A stretch of 64,000 nucleotides of DNA from Sordaria brevicollis (taxonomy: Eukaryota; Ascomycota; Sordariomycetes; Sordariales; Sordariaceae), in NCBI GenBank assembly GCA_033439795.1, contig JAUTDP010000007.1:1240001-1304000 (forward strand), in the 5' to 3' direction. The notes beneath the pieces were generated by a model that searched no databases, had not been told where the DNA came from, and was given only the letters and a program-made list of their open reading frames with translations. The translations under genes and the position numbers were made by a program. Below, piece after piece: positions 1 to 12,452 of this stretch (position 1 is the stretch's first letter; each line of letters opens with the position of its first letter).

Positions 1-21
1 TATATACTTACTACTAATACG

Positions 22-1047
22 ATTAATATCCGTCTTATCCCTTCTATTTACCGTTATATTAAAATATTAAACCGTTCCGCCTTTTTAATTTATTATTCTA
101 TCCTTTATTTATTACCGCTTTCTACTTTTTATTCCCCTATTTATTTACCTTTTTAATTACTTTTAAACCTTTTAATCGTTAAATTTTCCTTTATTCTTTT
201 TATCCTCTTCTTCTTTTTATTATAATTATATTTTTATTATAATTTATATTAGCGTAAAGATTTCCCTCCTTTAAATATAAAAACCCCTTATCCTTCCGGG
301 TCTTTTTAGGCTTTTCTTTCCTTTAATAATAATAATCGATTCGAAATAGCTATTCTTTATTAAAAACGCGTTGAAGCGTTCCGTAAAATAATAGAAATTT
401 CCGATAAAAATAAGGGTAAAAATTTATTTCCCTTTCGCCTTCTTTCGCCGACCCTTATATTTAATATAATTAATATTAATATTAAAATTAATTTCGAACG
501 TATTATTAAACGCCTTATTAATAATAAATTCTTTTATATATTAGAGAAAAGGTAAATCCTCCCTTTATTACGTTTTATTTTTATATTAATTTCTCCGAAG
601 TTATATTTATATTTCCTTATATTTCGCTTATACCCTTTAATTAATTAAAGCCCTTTTCTCCTTTTTAATTATCCTGGATTATAATATTTATATAAAAGCC
701 GTCGTTAAATTGATTTATTATATCCCTAATTACCCGAATAAATTACTATCTTTTATATTATTAATATTTTTTATTTTAATTCGTCTTTAAATAAATTTAA
801 TTAAATTATTTAATATATTTTAGTAATTTTATATTATATAGTCGATATATTTCGCGGTTTTTACGATTTTTATAATACTTTTTAAAAGAAGGTCGTTAAT
901 AAAGATTTAATTAATAGCGAATTCCGCGATTATTTTATCCGCCTCCGTATCGTCGTTAAGGAATTTACCGGTGCGATTCACTTTTACTTTATTAATAACG
1001 GCTTTATTAATACCCTAAAGTAATTTATTTACTATAGAAAGTAATTA
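22..1047 (+). pseudogene. Antisense ORF of LINE L1, first part
   Basis: Unrecognised protein encoded opposite to ORF1/ORF2 in the LINE 3' region. The core frame starts at 346 (ATA here, ATG in L2) and gives 702 nt before L2 interrupts it. It continues at 5900-6169, for a total of 972 nt. Upstream of 346 the same phase stays fairly open back to 22, but this stretch changes length between copies, so it may be leader. The product starts with a charged segment (a run like SDKNKGKN, more acidic in other copies), then a stretch rich in F, P, L and I. Stops are TAA/TAG, as expected from CAA/CAG. No family recognised. Confidence 0.6.
1033..1047. repeat. Target-site duplication of L2, left copy
   Basis: The 15-bp sequence tatagaaagtaatta occurs here and again at 5885-5899, exactly flanking the plus-strand LINE L2. 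Both copies belong to L1, whose sequence and antisense frame continue across once L2 and one copy are removed. Confidence 0.85.
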
Positions 1048-1059
1048 CTCCTCGAGGAG

Positions 1060-4000
1060 AGACCCCCGGCAAGACATTAAATCGTAGCCGTCGGAGACTT
1101 CAACCTCCATTATCCTAATTAGGATTTGGAGAATAAAACTAGCCCGGGAGTTGAAAAACTCCTTATATAGGTACGACGGTAGCGTATACGGCTCATTACC
1201 CCTAGAAGAGAGCCGATTTGTATAAGTAACGTAATACGGGAAGAGAGAAATAGGATAATCGATTACGTATAAATAATATTAAAAATTGAAACCGAATATT
1301 AAGGGGCGTAATAATACGAATAAACTGGTTCGGATTATTATCCTTAGGAAGTTTAAATTTATATTAGAAAAAAGGTTAGGAAAGTAGAAGTAAAGGAAGG
1401 TTATAATTAGAATTTAATAAATATAGAAAAGGTACGAAAGGCGGTATTATAATAGATTTCGATCCTAACGAAAATTGATATAAAGGAGGAATTAGAATTT
1501 ATATTTAATAAATTCGATAGAAAATTTGTAAATATAACGGAAGAATTCGTCCTATATTGGAAGAAAAGTCGAGGGAGAAGAATAAAATAATAAACGTTAA
1601 AATATAAAATAGCGACGAAAAATATAAAGCGGAAATAATAAAAATAGTATAAAAAAAGGATATTTTCGAATTAGGTAAAATTCGTAGAAATATCGATAAA
1701 GAAAAGAAGGATTAACGTAAAAATTTAGTAAATAATATAGCGAAAAGGCGTCGAAAAAGCGTTGAAGAATTTAAATAAATTTTAAACCTTTGAAAAATAA
1801 GCCCGTATCCGAAATTATTTATTAATAAACCCGCTTAAATTCCTAATTTCTAAATAATACGAAGGAATAGAAAAAATTAAAAATTATAATAATAAAGCGA
1901 ATATTTTCGCCGAACGTTTTTTCCCGAAAATAAACGTTCTTATAAATTATTTACCCAATTAGACCTTTCCTTTAAATACCGGCGATTTATTATTTATTAA
2001 CGAATTAATTACCGAAGAGGATATTTAAGAGGTTTTATTTCGGATAACTCTAAATAAAATACTAAACGTTAATTAATATTCGAATAAATTTCTAAAAATT
2101 TATAAAAAATTATTTTAAAAAATTATAACCGCTTTCGTAATTACGAATTTTCGTTTTAAATATTTCTTATAATAATTTAAGAATACGAAAATAATTATTT
2201 TTAAAAAATTAAAAAAAACTATTATATAATAAAAATTAACCGGCGCGTAGAGGTTAATTTTACTATTAAATAACGTTAAGAAAATCTTCGAAATATTCGT
2301 CGCTAAAAAATTTACTTAAACCGTAAAAGAATTCAACCTCCTATTAAAGGGCTAAATAAATAATTAAATAAGCCGTTTAATCGAATTTACTATCCGTATT
2401 ATTATAAATATTATATATATAGTTTAAAAATTCGGAGCCGTTACGTCGTTAATACTTTTTAATTTTAAAAACGTATTCGATAGAATTAATTATAAATAAT
2501 TATTATATACCCTATAGGAAATATAATTCTTATAATAAATTTTTAAATAAATAACGAATTTCGTTAATGGATGAAGAAATTCTTTCTTTTTTAACGACGA
2601 AATATCTATTCCCTATATTATAAAAACCGGAATACCTTAAAGCTCCCCCCTTTCTTTAATTCTTTTTATCCTTTTTATTATTTTATTATATTATAAATTA
2701 ATTACGGTTAAAAATACGATTATAATCGGCTTCGCTAACGATATTAATATTATTATTATAGTAAAGATTATTAAAAAGAATTATAAAATATTTTAAACGG
2801 TATAAAAAATTTATTCCGAATAGGTAAGGGAGAGAAATATAGAATTCGAAACGAATAAAACGGAATTAATATATTTTACGCGGACGAAAATACTAAGAAC
2901 GGAAATTCTCTAATTTAAAAACGTTATATTTCGACCGATAGAATTAATAAAATTCTTAAGCGTTTAATTAAATTATAAATTTAATTATCGAATTTACGCG
3001 GAGGTTATTAAAAAGAAAATAAAAATTTAAACGAATATATTAACCTAATTAATTATAAAAATTTAAAATTATTCTTTCGTTTACGTAAAGGAGATTTATA
3101 TTAAATATATTCGAAGTGCAATTATATATAGAGCCTTAGCCTTTTATTAATTAATAAAAATATATAATAAACCCCGAAAAATAATAATCGGATTAATTAA
3201 ATATTAAATTAAATATTTAAAAATCGTTATTAGGGTATATAAGGCTACGCCGGTATAAAACCTTAAAACGGAAACTTTTTACCTACTATTCGACTTCTAT
3301 TTTAATAAACGGGTAAAAGCTTTCGAAGAGAAATTCGCCCGTATAAATTAAATTAAATTCGTCCGAAGAATAATAATTTAAGTAATTAACTATATTTAAA
3401 TAAAACGAATAAAAGGTCGACTATTTATTAATAAACCGGAAAATAATATTACTAAAATTAAATAAACGGAGGAATAGGTATTAATAGAGAATTTTATAAT
3501 AATTATAGTAAAACCGCCTCCGGTAATAGGCGTACCTATTTAATTATTATAACCGTTAAAATTTTTAACCCTTAATCGAAAAGTATAATTAAAGGACGTT
3601 ATAAAAAGAGAATAAATATTATATTATAATTATTAATTAATAGTAGTAATAATTAAATTAAATCGACGGTATAAATTTATAATTATTAACCTCGATTTGA
3701 AATTTAATAATATTATAATAAAATAGTATATAATCGGTTAAAAAAAGAAGAAGCGGAAGAGAACCTAACTTTTAGAAGATAATAAAGATTATTATTTATT
3801 AACGAAAGTAAAGAATTCCCTCCTCGTTTAAACGAAAATAGAAATAATTAGCCTTAGGGCCTTCCTTTTCTAAAGGAGAATCCCCAATATTAATACCCTT
3901 ATTTATTCGTACGGATTAAAACGGGAAATATTCTACTATATTATATTCGAATATTTCCGGATAGTAAATATATAATTCGTAATAACCAATTAATTATAAA

Positions 4001-4150
4001 CGTAGGAATAATTTTAAATATATTTAAATAATAAAATTAAAGCCGAAAAAATCCTATTATAAATACTTCGGTTAGGATAATTAAATAAATACCGCCTAAT
4101 AATCGAATTAAAAGAAGAGCGGCGAAACGAATTTACTCGCCACTCCTAAT
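1060..4150 (+). pseudogene. LINE ORF2 remnant (endonuclease end, RT, C-terminal Cys/His motif)
   Basis: Decayed polyprotein that would nick target DNA and reverse-transcribe the element RNA. The endonuclease signature GDFNLHYPN is readable near 1087-1120, with the next Trp turned to TAG. RT follows; its catalytic FADD box reads FAND near 2728-2740, an Asp-to-Asn change from one G-to-A transition. The C-terminal part carries the K-x-SSLL-x-Q-x-RT and P-x-C-x-CG...H...C patterns known from fungal Tad-like elements, near 3800-3960, with the cysteines mostly lost. No RNase H domain was recognised. Dozens of stops. Confidence 0.85.
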
Positions 4151-4393
4151 TTTTTTTTCTTCTTTTTCTTTTACTTTTATTTATTAATATATTAAAACGA
4201 AAATGGGGGAGGATTTCTATTTAATTAAAAATCTATCGGGCCGCGAAAGCGACGACCTATTTAATTATTATTTCTTCTTATAATTAATTAAAACCTTTAA
4301 TATTTTATTATTATTAATAAATAAACGGTTCTATTTATCGAATTAATAAATATATTAGCGTATAATATTAATTACGAATTAATATTAAGCGAA

Positions 4394-5365
4394 TTAATTA
4401 TTATTAATAGGAACGGGACTAGTAAGACGAATAACCGGCGAATTAATCTCTATTAGAGAATTATTATAAGAAAGTATATAAATACTATTACTATTCGGAG
4501 GAATTCTATTATTATTATTACGAAGCAAATTACCGTTACCGTTATAAGGCAAATTATTATTACTATTATAGGGAATATTATTTAAAGGAATATAACCGCC
4601 GATTAAATTATCTTTATTAAAAAGGAAGAATTCGTAATAGTTTTTTTAAAAATAATCGTTAACCGATTACTTTCTATAACGAATAAATTACTTTAAAGTA
4701 TCGGTAAAACCGTCGTTAATAAAACGAAGGCGAATCGCGCTAGTAAATTCTTTAATAATAATATAGAGGCGGATAAAATAATCGCGGAATTTATTATTAA
4801 TTAGGTCTTTATTAACGACCTTCTCTTAAAAAATATTATAAAAATTATAGAAACCGCGAAATATATCGATTATATAATATAAAACCGCTAAAATATATTA
4901 AATAGCCTAATTAAATTTATTTAAAGACGAATTAAAATAAAAAACGTTAATAATATAAAAAATAGTAATTTATTTGGGTAATTAGGGATATAGTAAATCG
5001 ATTTAATAATGGCCTTTATATAAATATTATAACCTAGGACGGCCAAAAAGGAAAAGAAAGCTTTAATTAATTAGAAAGTATAAACGAAATACGGGGGAAT
5101 ATAAATACAGCTTCGGAGAAGTTAACGTAAAAATAGAACGTAGTAGAAGGAAAATTTACTTTTTCTCCAATATATAGAAGAATTTATTATTAATAAAACG
5201 TTTAATAATATATTCAAAATTAATTTTAATATTAATATTAACCGTATTAAATATAAGAGTCGGCGAAGGAAAGTAAAAGGGAAACGAATTTTCGCCCTTA
5301 TCCTCGTTGGAAATCTCTATTATTTTATAAAACGCTTTAATATATTTTTAATAGAGAGTAACCAT
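4394..5365 (-). pseudogene. Antisense ORF of LINE L2 (972 nt, ATG kept)
   Basis: Reverse-strand frame of 324 codons including the stop, starting at the ATG at 5365-5363 and ending at TAA 4396-4394. It lies between the ORF2 end and the LINE 3' end. Internal stops are TAA/TAG. The N-terminal third has a charged run (SNEDKGEN) and a VNINIKINF-like stretch. The C-terminal fifth is rich in Asn and Ser (repeated YNNSNN-like groups) and ends near PVPINNN. The other two reverse frames carry clearly more stops in the first 85 codons (checked on L6). Neither function nor family is recognised. It could be a captured gene or an accessory Gag-like protein; both are guesses. Confidence 0.6.
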
Positions 5366-5723
5366 TTCGAATTAATTATTATTATTAAAAGAAAGAAAAG
5401 CTTAAAAAAACCCGGGGGGATAAGGGGTTTTTATATTTAAAGGAGGGAAATCCTTACGTTAATATAAACTATAGTAAAAATATAACCGTAATAAAAGAAA
5501 AAGAAAATAAAAAGAGTAAAAAAAAATTTAATAATTAAGAAGTTTAAAAGTAATTAAAAGGGTAAACGGATAAAGGAATAGAAAGCGGAAGGCAATAATA
5601 AATAAAAAATAAAATAGCGGATTAGGAAGGCGGAACGGTTTAATATTCTAACGTAACGGTAAATAGAAGGGATAAAACGAATATTAATCGTATTAGCGGT
5701 AAATATATACTACAATCGTAAAA

Positions 5724-5755
5724 CGCCGAAAAAGCGGCGCGGATAAATCCACGCC
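5724..5755 (+). other. 3'-end hairpins of LINE L2
   Basis: Two overlapping GC-rich inverted repeats near the LINE 3' end: cgccg-aaaaag-cggcg (5724-5739), then ggcgcgga-loop-tccacgcc (5736-5755), the second with one RIP-type G-to-A mismatch. The unmutated form is a perfect 8-bp stem in L8. By analogy with other LINEs these may be what RT recognises on the RNA; that is inference. Confidence 0.6.
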
Positions 5756-5884
5756 GAGAAATATAACCGGGGTTTTTATCCGGGGCGTTTAACGCCTACA
5801 ATTTCATCCTACGGGGAATCGGAGATAGACCCTATACTATATTAGCGTTATAGATTTAGCTAAGGAATAAGAATCTTACTTATT

Positions 5885-5899
5885 TATAGAAAGTAATTA
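5885..5899. repeat. Target-site duplication of L2, right copy
   Basis: Exact 15-bp match to 1033-1047; see the left copy. Confidence 0.85.
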
Positions 5900-6169
5900 A
5901 TTAACGATTATTTCTAGAAAGGCTATTGCGAATTCCTCCTTTCCGATAAGGATAATTTAATCGGCGGTTATATTCCTTTAAGTAGTATCCCTTATAATAA
6001 TAATAATAATTTACCCTATAATAGTAATGGTCATTTATTTTGTAATAATAGTAGTAAAATTCTTCCGAATAGTAATGGTATTCGTATACCTTTTTATAAT
6101 AGCTCTTTGATAGAAATTAATTCGCCGGCTATTCGTCCTACCAATCCCGTTCCTATTAATAATAATTAA
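5900..6169 (+). pseudogene. Antisense ORF of LINE L1, second part
   Basis: C-terminal 90 codons of the antisense frame begun at 346. It enters in phase directly after the L2 duplication and ends at TAA 6167-6169. The Asn/Ser-rich tail is well preserved here (SNGHLF, NNSSKI, SNGIRI groups, then INSPAIRPTNPVPINNN). Confidence 0.6.
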
Positions 6170-6439
6170 TTCGCTTAATGTTAATTCGTAATTAATATTA
6201 TACGTTAATATATTTATTAATTCGATAAATAGAACCGTTTATTCGCCGATAATAATAAAATATTAAAAGTTTTAATTAATTATAAAAAGAAATAATAATT
6301 AAATAAATTGTTACTTTTGCGGCCCGATAGGTTTTTAATTAAATAGAAATCCTCCCCTATCTTCGTTTTAACGTATTAATAAATAAAAGTAAAAGAAAAA
6401 GAAGAAAAGAAAATTAAGAGTAGCGAGCGAATTCGTTTC

Positions 6440-9400
6440 GCCGCTCTTTTTTTAATTCGATTATTAAATAATATTTATTTAATCGTCCTAATTAAAGTAC
6501 TTATAATAAGATTTTTTCAATTTTAATTTTATTGTTTAAGTGAATTTAGAATTATTCCTATATTTATAGCTAATCGGTTATTACGAATTATATATCTACT
6601 ATTTAAAAATATTCGAACGTAATATAATAAAACGTTTCCCGTTTTAATCCGTATAAATAAATAAGGGTATTGATATTAAGGATTCTCCTTTAAAAAAGGA
6701 AAGCCCTAAGGCTAATTACCTCCGTTCTCGTTTAAACGAGGAGGGAATTCTTTATTTTCGTTAATAAATAATAATTTTTATCGTCCTCTAAAGGTTAAAT
6801 TCTCTTCCGCTTTTTCTTTTTTTAATTAATTATATACTATTTTATTATAATATTATTAAATTTCGGGTCGAAGTTAATAATTGTAAATTTATACTACCGA
6901 TTTAATTTAGTTACCGTTATTGCTAATTAATAATTATAATACGATATTTATTCTCTCTTCGTAGTATTCTTTAATTATATTTTTTAATTGAGGGTTAAAG
7001 GTTCCGGCGGTTATAATAATTAAACGGGTACGCCTATTATTAAAGGCGGTCCTATTATAATTATTATAAAATTCTCCGTCGGTATTTATTCTTTCGCCTA
7101 TTTAATTTTAGCGGTATTATTTTTTAATTTATTAATAAATAATCGACTTTTTATTCGTTTTATCTAAATATAATTAGCTATTTAAATTACTATTCTTCGG
7201 ACGAATTTAATTTAATCCGTATAGGCGAATTTCTCTTCGAAAGCCCTTACCCGTTTATTAAAATAAAGGTCGAATAATAAGTAAAAAGTTTCCGTCTTAA
7301 AATTCCGTATTAGCGTAACCTTATACGCCCCGGTAACGATTTTTAAATATTTAATTTAATATTTAATTAATCCGATTATTATCCTTCGGGGTTTATTATA
7401 TATTTCTATTGGTTAATAGAAGGTTAAAGCTCTATATATAATCGTACTTCGAATATATTTAATATAAATCTCCTTCGCGTAAACGAAGGAATAACTTTAA
7501 ATTTTTACGGTTAACCGAATTAATATATTCGTTTAAATCTTTATTTTTTTTTTAATAACCTTTATATAGGTTCAATAATTAAATTTATAATCTAATTAAA
7601 TATTTAAGAATTTTATTAATTCTATCGGTCGAAGTATAATATCCCCGAATTAAAGAGTTTTTGTTTTTAATACCTTCGTCCGTATAAAATATATTAATTT
7701 TATTTTATTCGCTTCGAATTTTATATTTCTTTCCCTTATTTATTCGGAATAAATTTCCTATACCGTTTAAAGTATTTTATAATTCTTTTTAATAATCTTC
7801 ACTACGGTAATAATATTAATATCGTCGGCGAAGCCGATTATAATTGTATTTTTAATTGTAATTAATTTATAATATAATAAAGTAATAAAAAGGATAAAAA
7901 GAATCAAGGAAAGGGGGGAGCTTTAGGGTATTTTAATTTTTATAACGTAGGGAGCGGATATTTTATCGTCGAAAAAGAGGGAACCTCTTCGTCCATTAAC
8001 GAAATTCGCTATTTATTCGAAAATTTATCGTAAAAATCGTATTTCCTATAAAATATATAATAGCTACTTATAATTAATTCTATCGAATACGCTTTTAAAA
8101 TTAAAAAATATTAATAATATAACGGCTTTAAATTTCTAAATTATATATATAATATTTATAATAATATAAATAGTAAATTCGGTTAAATAATTTACCCGAT
8201 TACTTATTTAACCCTTTAATAGGAAATTGAATTTTTCCGCAATTTAAATAAATTTTTTAATAACGAATATTTTAAAGATTTTCCTAACGTTATTTAATAA
8301 TAAAATTAGCTTCTACACGCTAATTAATTTTTATTATACGGCGGTTTTTCCTAATTTTTTAAAAACGATTACTTTCGCGTTCTTAAACCGCTATAGGAAA
8401 TATTTAAAACGAAAATTCGTAATTACGAAAGCGGTTATAATTTTTCGGAATAATTCCTTATAAATTTTTAAAAATTTATTCGAATATTAATCGACGCTTA
8501 ATATTTTATTCGGAATTATCCGAAATAAAACCTCTTAAATACCCTCTTCGGTAATTAATTCGTTAATAAATAATAAATTGCCGGTATTTAATAAAAAAAT
8601 CTCATTAGGTAAATAATTTATAAGGATATTTATTTTTAGGAAGAAACGTTCGGCGAAAATATTCGCTTTATTATTATAATCTTCGATTTCTTCTATTCCT
8701 TTATATTATTTAAAAATTAGGAGTTTAAGCGGGTTTATTAATAAATAATTTTAAGTACGGGCTTATTTTTCGAAGGTTTAAAATTTATTTAAATTTTTCG
8801 ACGCCCTTTTAACGCCTTTTCGTTATATTATTTATTAAATTTTCGTATTAATCCTTTTTTTCTTTATTAATATTTCTACGAATTCTATTTAATTCGAGGA
8901 TATCTTTTCCCTATATTATTTCTACTACTTCCACTTCGTATTTTTCGTTATTATTTTATATTTTAACGTCTACTATTTCGCTCTTTTCCTTTAACTTTTC
9001 TTCTAATATAAGACGAATTTTACTATTATATTTATAAATTCTCTATCGAATTTATCGAATATAAATTCTAATTCCTCTTTCGTATTAATCTTCGCCGGGA
9101 CCGAAATTTATTATAATACCGCTTCTTATACCTTTTCTATATTTATTAAATTCTAATTATAACCTTCTTCTATTTTTACTTTCCTAACTTTTCCTTTAAT
9201 ATAAATTTAAATTTCTTAAGGATAATAATCCGAACCGGTTTATTCGTACTATTATACCCCCTAATATTCAATTTCGATTTTTAATATTATTTATACGTAA
9301 TCGATTATTTTATTTTTCTCTTCCCGTATTATATTATTTATATAGGTTAATTCCCTTCTAAGGGTAACGAATTATATATATTACTATTATATTTATATAA

Positions 9401-9863
9401 AGAATTTTTTAATTCCCGGGTTAATCCTATTCTCTAAATTTTAATTAGGATAATAAAAATTAAAGTCCCCGATAATTATAATTTAATATTTTGCCGGGGG
9501 TCTTTCTTCGAAGAATTTAAGGAAGGGAGACCCTTATTCGTATTTTAATATTCTATATATTTTAATAGGGGAATAAATCGAATAGACGGTTAATAATTCT
9601 TTTAAATTCTTAAACGTTACGGAAGCCTAATTTCTTTTAATACGGAAATTAAAATCCTTAAAATTTTATTTCTTATTTATATAAATAACCGCCCTCCCTT
9701 TTTTTAAATAATCTACCTTAATATATTTACCGCCCTATAAATAATAAATATCCTTATTTAAATTCCTACCCGGCTTTTAAATCGCTATAATATTATAAGT
9801 CTCCTCTTATTCGAATAATAATTTCCTTCTTTCGTATAATTTCCCTATATTTTAATAAAATAT
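6440..9863 (-). pseudogene. LINE ORF2 remnant in L1
   Basis: Reverse-strand ORF2. The expected N-terminal endonuclease segment (QNIGK-like) starts at about 9863, and the GDFN motif region lies at 9440-9480. The RT catalytic box is uncorrupted: GFADDINI is readable at 7815-7843. The C-terminal Cys/His region lies near 6640-6800. Many TAA/TAG stops elsewhere make it non-functional. An intact FADD box here does not imply activity. Confidence 0.85.
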
Positions 9864-9899
9864 TTTTAATTAAATTATTAATTATTTTATAAAGGAATA

Positions 9900-11640
9900 T
9901 CTTTTAATTCCGTAAGCGGAGTAGGAGTAGGAATTTTTTCCTTTTAAGTAGCCGGTTTAGCGGCGGTAATTAAATTAACGCTACTCCGAATATTTAAACC
10001 CTAAAAATTCATAAATATATTTATTAAGCCTTTAATTATTAATTTTAATTTAATAAAAGGCCTATTAATCCGTTTATAAATACGGCCTTTATTTCCGCTT
10101 TTAAACTCCTTTTTACGAATAATAATAATACGGGCAATAAAGGGGGTATTAAAGAGATTAATATCTTTATCGTCCTTTACCGCCGTTAGTTTTAATATAA
10201 TACTTCTTTCAAAATCCTTTTAATACGTAAATAAATATAATTTTTTAACGTACTTTATAGTAACCTTCGCGATAATTTTCTTAAAAATAGGGTATACCTT
10301 CTTTTTAAAAGTATAATACCTATATTTTCTATATAAAGTATAGAAAATTAACAATTTATCCTTATTAAATAAATAATTCGCTTCTCTAAAATAATCCTTA
10401 TTATATTTATCTTTACTATAACGTTTATAAATATTAATATTATAATAGAATTTCTTTAAATATCCTATACCCTAATAAATAAAATATTATTAAATATTAG
10501 CCGAAAAAGTAAATAATTCGTAAATATACGCGCCGCCCTCTTAGAAGAGGAATCCTTTATAAAGAATTTCGGCTACTTTTATAATTGTAACCTCTATTAT
10601 AAAAAATCCCCTATTTTCGCTAATTCTCTTTTTCTACGGGCGTATTTTAATAATAAAAGTAGTTAAGTTCGTTTATTATATTTTATAAATAATATTTTCG
10701 ATCCTTATATATTCGGCGATATTCGTTTAAAAGAACCCTTTAATAATTAACGTAATAATATTTAAAAATACGAACGCTTTTTCGCTAAAAACCTTCTTAA
10801 CCCAAATTTAATATTATTAATATTATTCGCGTATAATATTATCGAATATAATTTTATAATTTCCGGTTGTAAATAATTTTATAGCGGTTTGTATAATATT
10901 AAAGGTACTAATTTTTAAATTGTAAAATATCTTCTCAATTTAAATCTTAATTTCTTCGTTTATCCGTTTCGAATATTAAATATCGATTATAATACTTCGG
11001 ATAAAGAAGGTACGGTCGTAATTAACGGGGAATATTTTCGAAGGGGGGGTAATAATTATAATATATTAAAGAATAAATTTAATTTTAAAGAACGTCCTTT
11101 ATAATTCCAGCCTATATTTTTAACGCTTTTTTAACGTTTTTCTACAATTTTTATAGGACTATTTTCTTTAAATTGTTAAAATCCTTTTTAATAATAATTT
11201 AATTATTATTAACTTTATTAACTTCGGGGCGCGTTACCCTACTTTTTTTCGCGAGGATTTTCGTATATTCGTTAAATAATTTACGAACTTAATTGCAATT
11301 TTTGAACGAAATGGTATTATAATTTAAAGATTTATTCGCTTTAATAATAAATTTCTTTATAATTTCATCGTCCTCCTACGTTTTTTCCAAAATTTTCGTA
11401 GTGCGCGCTACGTTAAAGTTATTATAAATTAAGAATCCTACGAATAGGTTATAGACGCTATTTTCGAATTTACGGTTATCGTTATTAATCGCTATCGGTA
11501 ATAACGATATATCGTCGTCGCTATATTCGTCGTAGGATATCGTAAAGGATGTAAAAGACCTTCCTAAATCGATTTCCGTTATCGATTTTCGTTTTGGGGC
11601 GCTCCTCGACTAGAAATCGGCGTTTCCGGTTCCAAAGCAG
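9900..11640 (-). pseudogene. LINE ORF1 remnant in L1
   Basis: RNA-binding Gag-like protein of the LINE. The N-terminal part matches the frame described at L11 (61177-61380). The C-terminal half has a Cys/His-rich region at about 10300-10480 corresponding to two or three CCHC-type zinc knuckles, followed by a Thr/Pro-rich end (10000-9900). In Tad-like elements ORF1 binds element RNA to form the ribonucleoprotein. Multiple stops. Confidence 0.75.
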
Positions 11641-11642
11641 TT

Positions 11643-11674
11643 TTTCAATACACTTTATAAAAAAGGTATTATAC
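11643..11674. other. Short spacer between L1 and L3
   Basis: About 30 bp that match neither LINE end. The segment cactttataaaaaaggtat resembles the sequence right after L4 at 49217-49238 and could be the left end of the single-copy gene there, but the match is imperfect. Confidence 0.4.
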
Positions 11675-12440
11675 GCCTGTAGAAAAAAAGAATTAACAAG
11701 GATAAGGAATTTTTTATAATAGAAATTACAATTATAAAAGTAGCCGAAGCTTTTTATAAAGGATTCCTCTTTTAAAAAGGCGGCGTATATATTTATAAAC
11801 CGTTTATTTTTTTAATTAATATTTAATAATATTTTATTTATTAGGGCGTAGGATATTTAAGGAAGTTTTATTATAATATTAACGTTTATAAACGTTACGG
11901 TAAGGATAAATATAGTAAAGACCGTTTTAGAGAAGCGAATTACCTATTTAACGAAAATAAGTTATTAATTTTTTATATTCCGTATAGAAAATATAAATAT
12001 TATATTTTTAAAAAGAAAGTATACCCTATTTTTAAGAAAATTATTATAAAAATTACTATAAAATACGCCGAAAGGTTATATTTTTTTACATATTAAAAAG
12101 ATTTTAAAAAAAGTATTATATTAGAATTAGCGGCGGTAAAAAATAATAAAAATATTAATTTCCTTAACGCCCCCCTTATTATTTATATTATTATTATTCG
12201 TAAAAAGGAATTTAAAAATAGAAATAGAGGCTATATCCGTAAATAAATTAACGGGCCTTCTATTAAATTAAAATTAATAATTAAAAGCCCAATAAATGTA
12301 TTTACGAATTTTTAAAACTCGGGTATTCGGAATAGTGTTAATTTAATTATTACCGTTAAATTAATTATTTAAAAAGAAAAAACCCTTATTCCTATTCTAC
12401 CCACGGGGTTAAAAAATATTCCTTTATAGAATAATTAATA
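11675..12440 (+). pseudogene. LINE ORF1 remnant (C-terminal part) in L3
   Basis: Carries the zinc-knuckle region (about 11870-12090), including the KANYLFNENK and YRKYKYYIF-like segments where cysteines and histidines have become tyrosines through TGC-to-TAC and CAC-to-TAC changes. The Thr/Pro-rich tail (EKTLIPIL) follows at about 12380. The 5' half is missing because the copy is truncated. Confidence 0.75.
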
Positions 12441-12452
12441 GTTTAATTAAAA

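Larger units (their letters stand above)
1..1047 (-). mobile_element. LINE copy L1, 3' part (first segment)
   Basis: Reverse-strand copy of the Tad-like LINE. Its outermost 3' end (roughly 170 bp, with the hairpins and tail) lies before the window. The segment matches the same region of L6 (25410-26365 onward) base for base apart from transitions. It stops at 1047, where plus-strand L2 has inserted, and resumes at 5900. It holds the first part of the antisense frame, which here reads on the plus strand because the copy is reversed. Confidence 0.9.
1048..5884 (+). mobile_element. LINE copy L2, 5'-truncated, inserted in L1
   Basis: A 4.8-kb plus-strand copy lacking ORF1 and the start of ORF2. 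It begins inside the endonuclease domain and runs to the standard LINE 3' end (aataagaatcttactt). 5' truncation with a target-site duplication is the usual result of target-primed reverse transcription. This is the only copy that keeps ATG at the start of the antisense frame. Confidence 0.9.
5900..11642 (-). mobile_element. LINE copy L1, main segment
   Basis: Continuation of L1 after the L2 insertion, running through ORF2 and ORF1 to the LINE 5' terminus (reverse complement of actgctttagaaccgg) at about 11642. Together with 1-1047 this gives 6.79 kb, so the copy was full-length when the part outside the window is counted. The last 100 bp, the element 5' end, are less mutated than the rest. 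Confidence 0.9.

Noticed and set aside
1047..1058. Palindrome ctcctcgaggag at the L2 5' junction as a functional site
   Set aside because: The same LINE coding sequence elsewhere (ttcttcgaggag type) accounts for it; it is an accident of the truncation point.
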